Shown here piece after piece: positions 55,561 through 64,000 of a DNA stretch of 64,000 nt. The stretch spans positions 56,220,012-56,284,011 of the forward strand of contig CM059971.1 of NCBI GenBank assembly GCA_030490835.1, given 5' to 3'. Each line of letters begins with the position of its first letter. Within the stretch, counting starts at the first letter, position 1. Below the pieces are notes generated by a model. That model had not been told where the DNA came from. It made no database searches and worked only from the letters and a program-made list of their open reading frames with translations. The DNA is from Annona cherimola (Eukaryota > Streptophyta > Magnoliopsida > Magnoliales > Annonaceae). Made by a program: the position numbers and the translations under genes.

Positions 55561-56291
55561 GCAGCATCAGGTCACCGGGCCAAGGTTTGCCCAAATCTAA
55601 TTCAACTTTTAAAAATTAAGTTTAATTTTATTTTTATATAGGGCCAGGATAAGACCAATTTCACCCTCTTTTTTTAATAGACAAACATCAAGTTGATATT
55701 GGACCCATTTCGGAACAACAGATTGGGTAAATATTACAATTCAAATAAGATGATTTTAATAATTTATATATCTATCAAATATAAAAATACATCTGTACTA
55801 AATTTAAATATTATATGCTTCAATTTTTCACTAATTATTAAAAAAATACATCATTAATAAAACAAAATATGAGAAAATATAGTATAAATTTATTAAAATA
55901 GGTTAATATACAGGTATATGTAAAAGTCATATATGTGCAAATTTTTCTTATTGATTCTTATATTGTTTTCCGGTTAAATTGATTTATTTACTATTAAAAG
56001 CAGATCATTATAAAATTTAAATATAAGCTTATAATTTTTATTATATTAATATATGCAGGGTGGGTTTGACTATTTGGATCGGAATATGGTCGACCCTCCC
56101 CTGGACCTTATTTTTTAATTTGGGGCAAAATGTCCGACTCATGTCTAAACTTGGTCAAAAAAATATTAGTTTTACCCAATCAAAAACGAGTCGAGTCAAA
56201 ACTAGGTCACTGGTTGACCTGCCTTAATTCCTGCCTCTAGTCTTAGTTAAAATTTCATAGAAAGGGTGTGTGTGTTTCTATGAGTATTGAA
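55561..56291. other. AT-rich intergenic sequence
   Basis: No supported gene. It lies between the divergent FLIP-like and V-ATPase F genes. Confidence 0.4.
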
Positions 56292-56553
56292 GGTGTGTTT
56301 AATTGGGGATAAAAAATTTAAATGAAAAGCCTTTAGTGTAAAGTTGTTAAATTGATTTAAAAAATTAATATTATATGATAAGGGTAATAATAATATGTAA
56401 ATAGAATAAAGTTAAAATAGATAAATTAATTGTACATGTAGTATATGAAAATAATTAAAAAGTAAGATAGTTTATATAAAAAAATGAAGAAAAAATTTTA
56501 AAATATGATAATTGTGAAAAATGAAAATTTTCTACTAAAAAAGTTTGACTAAT
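56292..56553 (-). repeat. decayed Tourist-like MITE copy
   Basis: Starts GGTGTGTTTAATTGGGGATA and follows the reverse orientation of the family; the far end is degraded. Confidence 0.6.
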
Positions 56554-57351
56554 GCCATCAACTTATCTCTTATTCATATCACCACCTGGCACTACTTTTT
56601 TATCTTTTTTTTAATCATTCAGTTGTTAAGGATTGAAACCAGGCACATATTCACATGTGCTGACCGAATACCGCCAGAGGTTCAACTTGTACTCATTAAA
56701 CCAAGGTTCATCTTGGCTTAACCCTAACTTTATTCATTTAAGTATTAACCCAAACTCTATTTGTAAAACATAAACTCTAATCATATTTTTGAAAATCGAG
56801 TTTAGGTTGAAATTTAGGTTAATAAATTTATGTTATATTTAAGAGTAATAAGTATAGAATTTCATATAAATATATAAGAATAACAAATCTTGTAAGTTAA
56901 CATAATAATACGTAGTTAAACTACATATTTTTTTTAAAAAAAAAGTAATATGAATAATATTTCTAGAAGAAATTTTAACATTAAAAACAAGATAAATGAA
57001 GAAAATTAATGGACGTGAAAGTAAATGATAGAAACGAAAATAATATACTTTATTTACAATATAATTATAATATGTCAAACATATATTTAAATATAAATAT
57101 AAATAACATAAAATATAAAAAATATTGTTTAGATATTGTGTATATAATATAATTTATAAAAATATAAAATAGGAAATTATACTCGAGTTCACTTGAACCC
57201 TACCATATTATATTCACAAATCGAATTTCTGAAATTCGAGTTCTTTAAACTCAGGTTGTAAAAACGCAAATTTTAACATCGTTCAGCCACACCTAAATTG
57301 CACCCCTAGGGCAGCAAGGGTGTGTTTTGTTTATTCAAAACTTTTAAAATT
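56554..57351. other. AT-rich intergenic sequence
   Basis: No supported gene. A partial MITE-like terminus (GGGTGTGTTTTGTTTATTCA) occurs at 57318. Confidence 0.4.
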
Positions 57352-57647
57352 GGGTGTATAAGGGAAGTGACAAAACTTTTGGATAAAATTTTTTTTGTAT
57401 AAATATTTTTGAATTTGAAGAAAAATAATGTGATATTATCAAGTATGGTAATGATGAGAAGTAAAATAAAATTAAGTTAAAGTAAATAGGTTTGTTGTAT
57501 GAGTAACTGTGCATACATAATTGAAAAATGAGGTAATTATGCAAGAATATTAAAGAAATAATTAAATATATAGTAGTCATGAAAAGTGGAAAGTTTTAAA
57601 TTGAAAAGTCTTAGCTTGAAAGTTTTTTCTCATGACCAAATACACCT
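57352..57647 (-). repeat. decayed Tourist-like MITE copy (reverse)
   Basis: Begins GGGTGTATAAGGGAAGTGAC and ends ATGACCAAATACACC; the interior matches the reverse orientation of the family. Confidence 0.65.
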
Positions 57648-57898
57648 CGAGTTTTTTCAAATTAAAATTTTTCACTATCAACAACTGCTTCATGTTTCAA
57701 TTATTTTTCACATATTTTTATATAACTATTATATTTTCGATTATTTTTACACAATCCATATCACTAACCATCAAGTTTAAATTTATTCCCTTTACTCGTC
57801 ATTATTACTTGTATTATATCATATTATTTTCTTTCATTTTAATAACTTTTATATAAAAAAACTTTTATCTAAAAGTTTTATTACTTCTCAAACACCTT
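57648..57898 (+). repeat. decayed Tourist-like MITE copy (forward), abutting the reverse copy
   Basis: Contains TTTTTCACTATCAACAACTG through TCTAAAAGTTTTATTACTTC and ends CTCAAACACCTT. The left terminus appears lost where it meets the previous copy. Confidence 0.6.
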
Positions 57899-58150
57899 AT
57901 AAGGAAACACAAGTTGAGCCCATTAATAATATATAATATAAAGAGTGTAATACATTCTATTGAACATCTCTTTTATATAATCCCTTCATTTTTAATATAT
58001 CAGTAGTTGATGAAAAATGCATTTCAGTTATTGCATTTAATATTATTTATTTTATCATGAAAATTCTTTCATTTGTTTGACGTTGTTGTCATGTACATCA
58101 TCTATAAATATATAAAATCAACTTAAATATTAATATATTAAAAGATATGC

Positions 58151-58420
58151 TCGGTGTTTGATAAAACTTATGAACGATAAATTTTTAGAGTAAACTTTTT
58201 TGAAATGGGGAAGTGATATGATACGATTTAGGTAAAATAGAATAAAGTTAAAATAGATATGATGGTTGTATAGATACCTGTGGAAAAATAATTGAGAAGT
58301 ACAGTGATTGTATAGGAAAATATAAATAAATGATTAAAAATAGAATAATTATAAAGAGCATAAAATTTGAGGCCAAAAAGGTTTTATACTGACGTGTTTA
58401 TGAAAATGCAAGACACACCC
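58151..58420 (-). repeat. decayed Tourist-like MITE copy (reverse)
   Basis: Starts TCGGTGTTTGATAAAACTTA and ends AGACACACCC, with family blocks between. Confidence 0.6.
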
Positions 58421-58588
58421 TAAACATGAAAGAGATTACACTTAACTGCTTATATGTAAACTCGCGGAACTGTTACTCAGTATTAATATTTTTTTTCATA
58501 ATTTTAATTAATATAAATTGATTTGTACAATTTTCATTATAAACTGTCAAAACTATATTTAACAAGTACATTGAGTTTTTAAAAATAA

Positions 58589-58925
58589 GGGTGTGCTTGA
58601 AAAGTGACAAAATTTTTGGATGAAAAGTTTTTAATATAAAAGTTATTTTTTTCATGATATTATATGATATAGGTAATGATGAAGAGTAAAAAAATAATAA
58701 TAATAAAGTTAAAATAACATGATATAGGTAATGGTTAAAAGTAAAAAGAATAAAGTTAAAACAAACAGAGTAGTTGTATATGTAGTTGTACAGAAATGAT
58801 TGAAAAGTATAATAGTTTATTAAAAGATATAAAAAATGATTAAAGAATAAAATGATTATTGAGAGTAAAAAGTTTTAAATTGAAAAATATTGATTTGGAA
58901 AGTTTTGTGTTCAACAAACATCCCT
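58589..58925 (-). mobile_element. Tourist-like MITE with internal duplication, TAA target duplication
   Basis: Begins GGGTGTGCTTGAAAAGTGAC and ends CAACAAACATCCCT, with TAA at 58586-58588 and 58926-58928. It is about 45 bp longer than other copies because a block with GATATAGGTAATG and AATAAAGTTAAAAT is duplicated. Confidence 0.7.
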
Positions 58926-58947
58926 TAAAATAATTTAAAATCAAAAA

Positions 58948-59551
58948 GTGTTTTTGAGAAGTAATAAAATTTAGGGTAAATTTCATATATACCCACATAG
59001 TTTCATCGATATTGCAGATATACCCACGTAGTTTCACGAATTGCATATTACCCCCACATAGTTTCACCGAAATTATGTATTACCCCCACGCCATTAATCG
59101 CTGTTAATATATGCCGTTATATTTTCAAAAATGACGAAAATGCCCTAATCTTCATGAGGATGATATGCAATTTGGTGAAACTATAGATGAGGGCATTTTT
59201 GTCATTTTTCAAAAATATAACGGCGGATATTAACGGCGATTAACGGCGTGGGGGTAATACGCAATTTCGGTGAAACTATATGAGGTAATGTGCAATTTGT
59301 GAAACTACGTGGGTATATCTGTAATATCAATGAAACTATGCGGGTATATATGAAATTTACCCTAAAATTTTTAAATGAAAAGTTTTGGGTGTAAAAATTA
59401 TTTAATTGATAAAAAATGACGTGACACAACATGGGTAATGATGAGATGTAATGTTAAAATAAATATGTTAGTTAAGTGGGTAGTTATGTAAAAAATAAGA
59501 TAATTGCACGGACAAGTGTGAGGAAATAATTTCAAATGAAATTTTTGGATG
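58948..59551 (-). repeat. Tourist-like MITE interrupted by a Mutator-like MITE
   Basis: 58948-58973 and 59363-59551 form one reverse-oriented copy. Joining them across the insertion restores the family context around AAAATTTT. The right end runs into the 5' region of the V-ATPase F gene. Confidence 0.65.
58974..59362. mobile_element. fold-back MITE with 9-bp target duplication (Mutator-like)
   Basis: The element is almost entirely two inverted arms of about 190 bp, starting GGGTAAATTTCATATATACC and ending GGTATATATGAAATTTACCC. Flanks are TAAAATTTA (58965-58973) and TAAAATTTT (59363-59371), 8 of 9 matching. Removing the insert plus one 9-mer restores the host MITE sequence without extra bases, which favours a 9-bp over a 2-bp duplication. 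Confidence 0.75.
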
Positions 59552-59755
59552 CCGAGCGGAGGGACCCGGGGACTGAGCCCATCGAAGCCGCTGGCTCTGC
59601 GGCATTGGCTGCTGCTAGCTTCGCAGGGTCACCATGCGGCGTGCACTGCATCCCGTGCCATCGACTTGATCTGAGCTCCCAAGCGAAGATTGATTTTTTT
59701 CTCCGCTTTCAGCCAGCAGAACCCACCCAACGTAGCTCACTCCCAGGTTTCGAAG
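59552..59755 (+). other. 5' UTR exon of V-ATPase subunit F gene (inferred)
   Basis: A sudden GC-rich block ends CCCAGGTTTCGAAG before a GTTAGT donor. It is joined by inference to the coding exon at 61398. The transcription start is not defined; the whole block up to the upstream MITE is taken as promoter plus leader. An ATG-initiated frame spans it but shows no family similarity. Confidence 0.5.
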
Positions 59756-61397
59756 GTTAGTGTCTCCATCTCGTGCGTTAGACTCCGAGAACCCGACTTT
59801 CTTCAGATGAAACGTGAAAAGATCTTCAATTTCTTCCTCTTCCTGCTTAGCCCTTCTCCTCCTCGCTTCGTATATTTGCACTGTCTTTTAGGTTGCTAAT
59901 TGTGAAGGTGTATACTCTCGGTTTTGCTGTCTGGATCATCAAAGCAATGTTCTAGCTTATTTAATATCAGTATGCTATCCAATTCCGCATGCTTGAAATG
60001 ATCTATTTTTGCATGGGAATGACCCTCTGACAGGGATCCTTGTGAATGATTTTGTCTCTGATTCATTTGTTTCAATTTTAAACTGAGAATTCTATGCATA
60101 AAAGACTGATTTCAAAACTGGCTGTTGGGGCTTATTCAATATTGTGGGAAATAAATAAATAAAATTGCATCTGATGGCTGGAGATGAATTGGGCGCATGG
60201 TTTACGGCTTGTAGGGAATTTTCGATGGGGATCTAATCGGACTGAGACCATTTTGCACCAATGATTCAGATGAAATCACGCACAAATTGATTTTTTTTTC
60301 TTTCCAGAAAAGAGGAAATTTGAGAAGATTTTCATTCTCAAAAACAAACAATAAAGGTAGCACCAAGGACATGAATTATTAGGGTAGAGTATTCATACAT
60401 GCTTTATAAAAAAAAAAAAAAAGAGCTGATGCTGGTTAGAGCATAGGGCATCTGCCTACTATTCATAGATCCAAGAGAAGAGGTCAAGAAAAATCAACAG
60501 CAATTTCTGTGTGAAAAAAGAAAGAAAAATATTCAAAGGAGGCATGCCTTCCTTTTCTTCCTCACCCCCTTCTTCCTCATTTGTTCATGCACCACAGCCC
60601 CTGCTCCCCCGCCTCCTCCTCTTCCCCCTTTCTTCTTCTTATTCTGCTTCTTCCTCTTCTTCATGCTGCAGCCTGCACCCATTCCCTCTCTCACAGTGAC
60701 AGCCCATGACCCACCTGAAGACTGCTTATTTGTTTTTAAAATTTTTGCTGCTGCTTTGCAATTTAACCGTTTCCAATGTTGATTAGCTTTTGCTACTGAT
60801 CTGCAATGAAACTCTGTTTTTTCAATTAGTATTTGTTTTGCTGCTGTTTCGAATTTATGGGTAAATGGACATTAATGCTTGTTTCCGATTGGTCAAATGT
60901 ATTTATTTTACTGCTGATTGATCAAATAAATTGTATTTGCTGCTGTTTTGCAATTAAAAAAATGTTTTTTTTATTATTTTAGCAGTAGATATCCATAAAT
61001 GAATTTTAATGCATGCTGCTGATTGCTCAAATGAATTGTTTTAAGTCTTGATAATTTTTTTGATGAAAAAGTCTTGATAATTTTAATTTAGTATACATTT
61101 GCTTTTGAATGGTAATCTTATTTTCTAATCATTGATTTGAGGCATTATTGTTTTTATTTTTTTTTGATAAATTTTACATTAGTATCTTGCTTTAAACCAG
61201 GCCTGCTCCTTGCCCTTAGGATCCCCTTGTGCCTTGGTGTGCCTAGTGGTTGTGATAACCGTGCTTGAATTTTTGAAACTGTTTGATTTCCATATTTTGC
61301 TATCACTGCAACATTTTAACTTTGTTCTCTTATGCCATATAGCTAAGTGACACAATGGGCTAATTTTTACTAACTTTTCTTTTTTATGTGTTATTAG
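59756..61397 (+). other. leader intron of the V-ATPase subunit F gene (inferred)
   Basis: About 1.64 kb from GTTAGT to TTATTAG. It is T-rich, with a CT-rich patch at 60550-60710 and several near-repeats of TGCTGCTG/GCAATT motifs at 60740-61040. A first intron in the 5' UTR is common in highly expressed plant genes and may enhance expression, which is inference here. Confidence 0.5.
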
Positions 61398-61408
61398 CTT
61401 GACTTATA

Positions 61409-61471
61409 ATGGCGGGCAGAGCTCAGATTCGCACCAGCAATTCAGCACTCATAGCTATGATTGCTGATGAG
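61409..61471 (+). CDS. VHA-F: V-type proton ATPase subunit F, first coding exon (gene continues beyond window)
   Basis: The exon starts after TTATTAG at 61398. The ATG at 61409 opens a frame reading MAGRAQIRTSNSALIAMIAD then E, ending at a GTATAG donor. These 21 residues match the conserved N-terminus of plant V-ATPase subunit F, a protein of about 130 aa in the central stalk of the vacuolar proton pump that couples ATP hydrolysis to rotation. The next expected exon (beginning with the TVTGFLLAG block) was not found before 64000, so intron 2 is longer than 2.5 kb. Compared with the usual sequence, IPTR is IRTS here. Confidence 0.85.
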
Positions 61472-61845
61472 GTATAGTTGTGGTTACTTTTCTGTTGCTT
61501 ATTACCTAAAACCAAAAAGCCACAAGTGCTCAGTTGTATTTGCTAGTATATCCATTTATCATCAGTCACTTTTTAACTGATTACTGATGTGAAGCTGACC
61601 TGTTAACATCTTATACACTACAAAGGTGTTCATATACCATTCTTACCCATTTTCTGCCCAAAATATCTGTTCAGAGTTCCATTCATTCCTTTTCTTGATG
61701 GTATCATTTCTTATGTAAATTTTTATGGTACTTTACCTGGGAGTTCCTCATCTTCTCTAGGAGTTCTTTCCTCCCATGTGTAGGAAGTATGATCAGGTCA
61801 TCATTTCTGTTTTGGGAGAATAAGACACAAGTTAGGGTCGGAGAG

Positions 61846-63136
61846 TTTTGCAGAAATAACCCTCCAAGTGTAGAAAGTAGTGGATTCACCCTCAAAATTT
61901 TAACAATAGCAAAAGTAACCCTCTAAGTTTGACCCATTTGTGGATCGAACCCCACAACCATTCCTCATAAATCTAGGCATTAAAAACAAAAAAAAAATGA
62001 AAAATTTCATGATAAAAATTGAAATAAAACCCTAAGCCCTTGTTCTTTGGTGATCTTCAGGTGTCCCAAACTGCAACAATGATCTTTGGGCCTGTGTCAA
62101 TCTGTGGGGCCGTCAAATTAACAAGTTAAATCAACGGTGTGGATTATCAATACATGGGCTGCTTGTGTACTGTTTCAGTGTACCATGAGAGTACCATACC
62201 TGAATACATCATCTTCCCTAAATCAAATCCATGGCTATCAACTTGTGGCTACCTGCGGATACAATCCATCCCATCATTTAAACCTGTCCAACAGTGATGT
62301 CTCACTGTTCTGACCATGATCGGCCAGTGTCGCACGCTCGCACTGGTCTAGAACTTTAGAGAACGAAATCACTGCTGCGGTAAACCCAATCAATTTCTAC
62401 CACCATCGTCGGTGAAAAAAATTGGCTTGCTGCTACTGTCCCTTTTGAAATAGATGGCTTCTTTCTCAAATCTGATGAGAAAACTCAGAAGCCAAACCAT
62501 CAGTCTCTCTGATCTACAAAATCCATGGCCTGAAGATCATCCAAGCCTTTCAGCCACACCTTTCGGGTGCATCATCATCTGAGCCCGTCTTGACCTCTGC
62601 CCCTTATCTCCAATTCTTTCCCACCACCAACATCTCCCACACTGTACAAGCACCCTCAAACACTTGTATTGCTCTGTTGAAGAATCTGCTGCCATGCGCC
62701 TCCCTAGCACTACCAGTCCCTCTTTCTTCTTTCTTCCTCTTCTCTTCTCCTTCTCCTCTTCCTCCTGTGAGTTCAACCCACTACTAAAATGAATGTCACA
62801 GTAGTACAACTGGAAATGCCAAAATTTTTGCCTTTGTTTTATCCTGCTGCCACCGCCTCTTACTAATCCCGCTTTCTTCATTCCTCCCCTTTTGCTTCTG
62901 TTTCTCCTCTTCCTCCTATGAGTTTAACCCCCCGCTAAAATGAATGTCATAGTGGCACAACTGGAAAATGCCAAATTCTTTGCCTCCGTTTTATCCTAAT
63001 TTGTCAATGGATTTAATGCCGTATTCTATCAAGGTTCAATTTGAAAAGGTACAAAACTTAGAGAGTTAGTCTTGCTATTGTTAAAATGAAGGGTGAATCT
63101 GCTGTTCTCCCAACTCGAAAGAGTAATTATGCAAAA
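61846..63136. mobile_element. 1.3-kb element with long terminal inverted repeats in V-ATPase F intron
   Basis: The left arm (TTTTGCAGAAATAACCCTCC ... CACCCTCAAAATTTTAACAA) is inverted at the right (TTGTTAAAATGAAGGGTGAA ... AGAGTAATTATGCAAAA). Arms are about 100 bp and diverged. Inside, a block with CTCTTCCTCCTGTGAGTTCA to TTTGTTTTATCC (near 62750-62850) is tandemly duplicated at about 62905-62998. No coding sequence was recognised and no target duplication was established. Confidence 0.6.
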
Positions 63137-64000
63137 AAAAAAAAAAAAATTGTCAGGATAAAATTTTTTTTCTTTTTAGCCATAAGCAAAATAGATTTAT
63201 CATGTCTTATATCAGTCACATTCATGTGATGAAAGCTGGAAAATTCTATTTTCTTCTTGTCTCTTGGGAGAAAATAAATTGACAGTAGCAAAATTTTGTT
63301 GTACCATTTAAAGGAAATTAGGCAAAAGAAATTTTGCAAAAACATCTATTTTGAATAAAAGGTAGATTCTTAAAAGTTCTTCGATATTTCTATTTTTGTT
63401 TATTTATTTTACGAAGATGCGGTCCTTAAAACATCTTATTTGTTGAAAAACTTTTATTAGCAAAATTTTCCTTTTTAAGTTCTGTTTTTTGACTTGCTTG
63501 TAAAAAACTATTTTGTAGATTTAAGCTTGGACTATCGATAGATAATTTTTTTTAGTGCTATTTGCATTTCTGTCCATCTTTTTTTGATTTTGTAATTTTT
63601 ACCTCAAAACGTTTATTTTGCAAAAACACCTAAATTTGTTTATGATGCAAACCAAGTTCTTATTGTTAAGAGCACTGTAATCACCAATTTAATTAAAATT
63701 AATTGAAACACATTAAAGCTAACACTATACGGGAGAGTATAAAATAACGGTGAGTTGGGTCACATCCACAGAGAAGTGATAAGGTTTTGAATTGTTTAGA
63801 ACTTACTTGCAATAAGAAAGAAGAGATGAGAGAAAGAAGGGAGAGAGATGAGAAAAAGAGAGAGACAAGGGAGGAGAGAAATTAGAGAAAAGAAGTTAGA
63901 AAGAAAGAAATTGCAATTTCTTAACAGCTTAATTAAATCTATTCTAAGAAAGCAATTAAAAAGCTACAGAAATAAATTTACCTATAAAAGCAGGAAAGAA
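63137..64000 (+). other. continuation of V-ATPase F intron to window end
   Basis: AT-rich, nothing coding. A purine-rich GAGA tract occupies 63818-63913. Confidence 0.4.

Noticed and set aside
59536..59760. A 74-residue protein upstream of V-ATPase F
   Set aside because: The frame overlaps the inferred 5' UTR exon and its splice donor, has no family similarity and is explained by GC-rich leader sequence.
60425..60500. tRNA-like or SINE-like head (GGTTAGAGCATAGGGCATCT)
   Set aside because: No B box or flanking duplication could be found.

Overview
The window is nuclear DNA of a flowering plant. The evidence is a SIRE-type Ty1/copia retrotransposon, Tourist-like, hAT and Mutator-like non-autonomous transposons, tRNA-derived SINEs, an RTE-type LINE tail, and two intron-containing plant genes. 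The species cannot be named from the sequence. No rRNA gene, convincing tRNA gene or CRISPR array was seen.

Layout. 1-9195 holds remains of three related SIRE-type elements: a 3' part cut by the window edge (1-3441), a solo LTR with a perfect target duplication inside a Tourist-like MITE (3883-5220), and an older ORF3-plus-LTR remnant (about 5967-9195). 9953-20633 is a structurally complete, recently inserted SIRE-type element. It has 1.67-kb LTRs, a 5-bp target duplication (CTTTC), gag, pol, an ORF in the envelope position and two polypurine tracts. It sits in a pyrimidine-rich, leader-like sequence. 21287-24580 is a GC-rich, apparently intronless chain of broken host gene pieces: an auxin response factor B3 domain, a plant TPR protein, a terminal-ear1/Mei2-like RNA-binding protein (one block inverted) and histone H2A. 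24655-27990 is dominated by tandem repeats with units of 16, about 155 and 29 bp. 28000-43880 is mostly repeats: two SINEs with perfect target duplications, fold-back elements, a possible 3.4-kb solo LTR, Tourist-like MITEs, an ankyrin/GPCR-chaperone-type pseudogene and a nested pair of hAT elements. 44498-55429 (minus) is an eight-exon gene best matching the FLIP/C1orf112 (DUF4487) family. 55560-59551 is an AT-rich MITE cluster. 59552-64000 (plus) is the 5' end of the V-ATPase subunit F gene, whose later exons lie beyond the window.

The two live host genes point away from each other and share a MITE-filled upstream region. Introns of both contain further insertions.

The least expected structure is in the SIRE family. 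Its U3 promoter carries an array of imperfect palindromes centred on AAGTCGACTT. The same core recurs in the spacer between pol and ORF3. An older relative keeps the palindromic array but with a different core (GATCGAT type). A short promoter module next to the TATA box is retained in all the LTR copies. The chimeric run of captured host gene pieces is the second most interesting feature.
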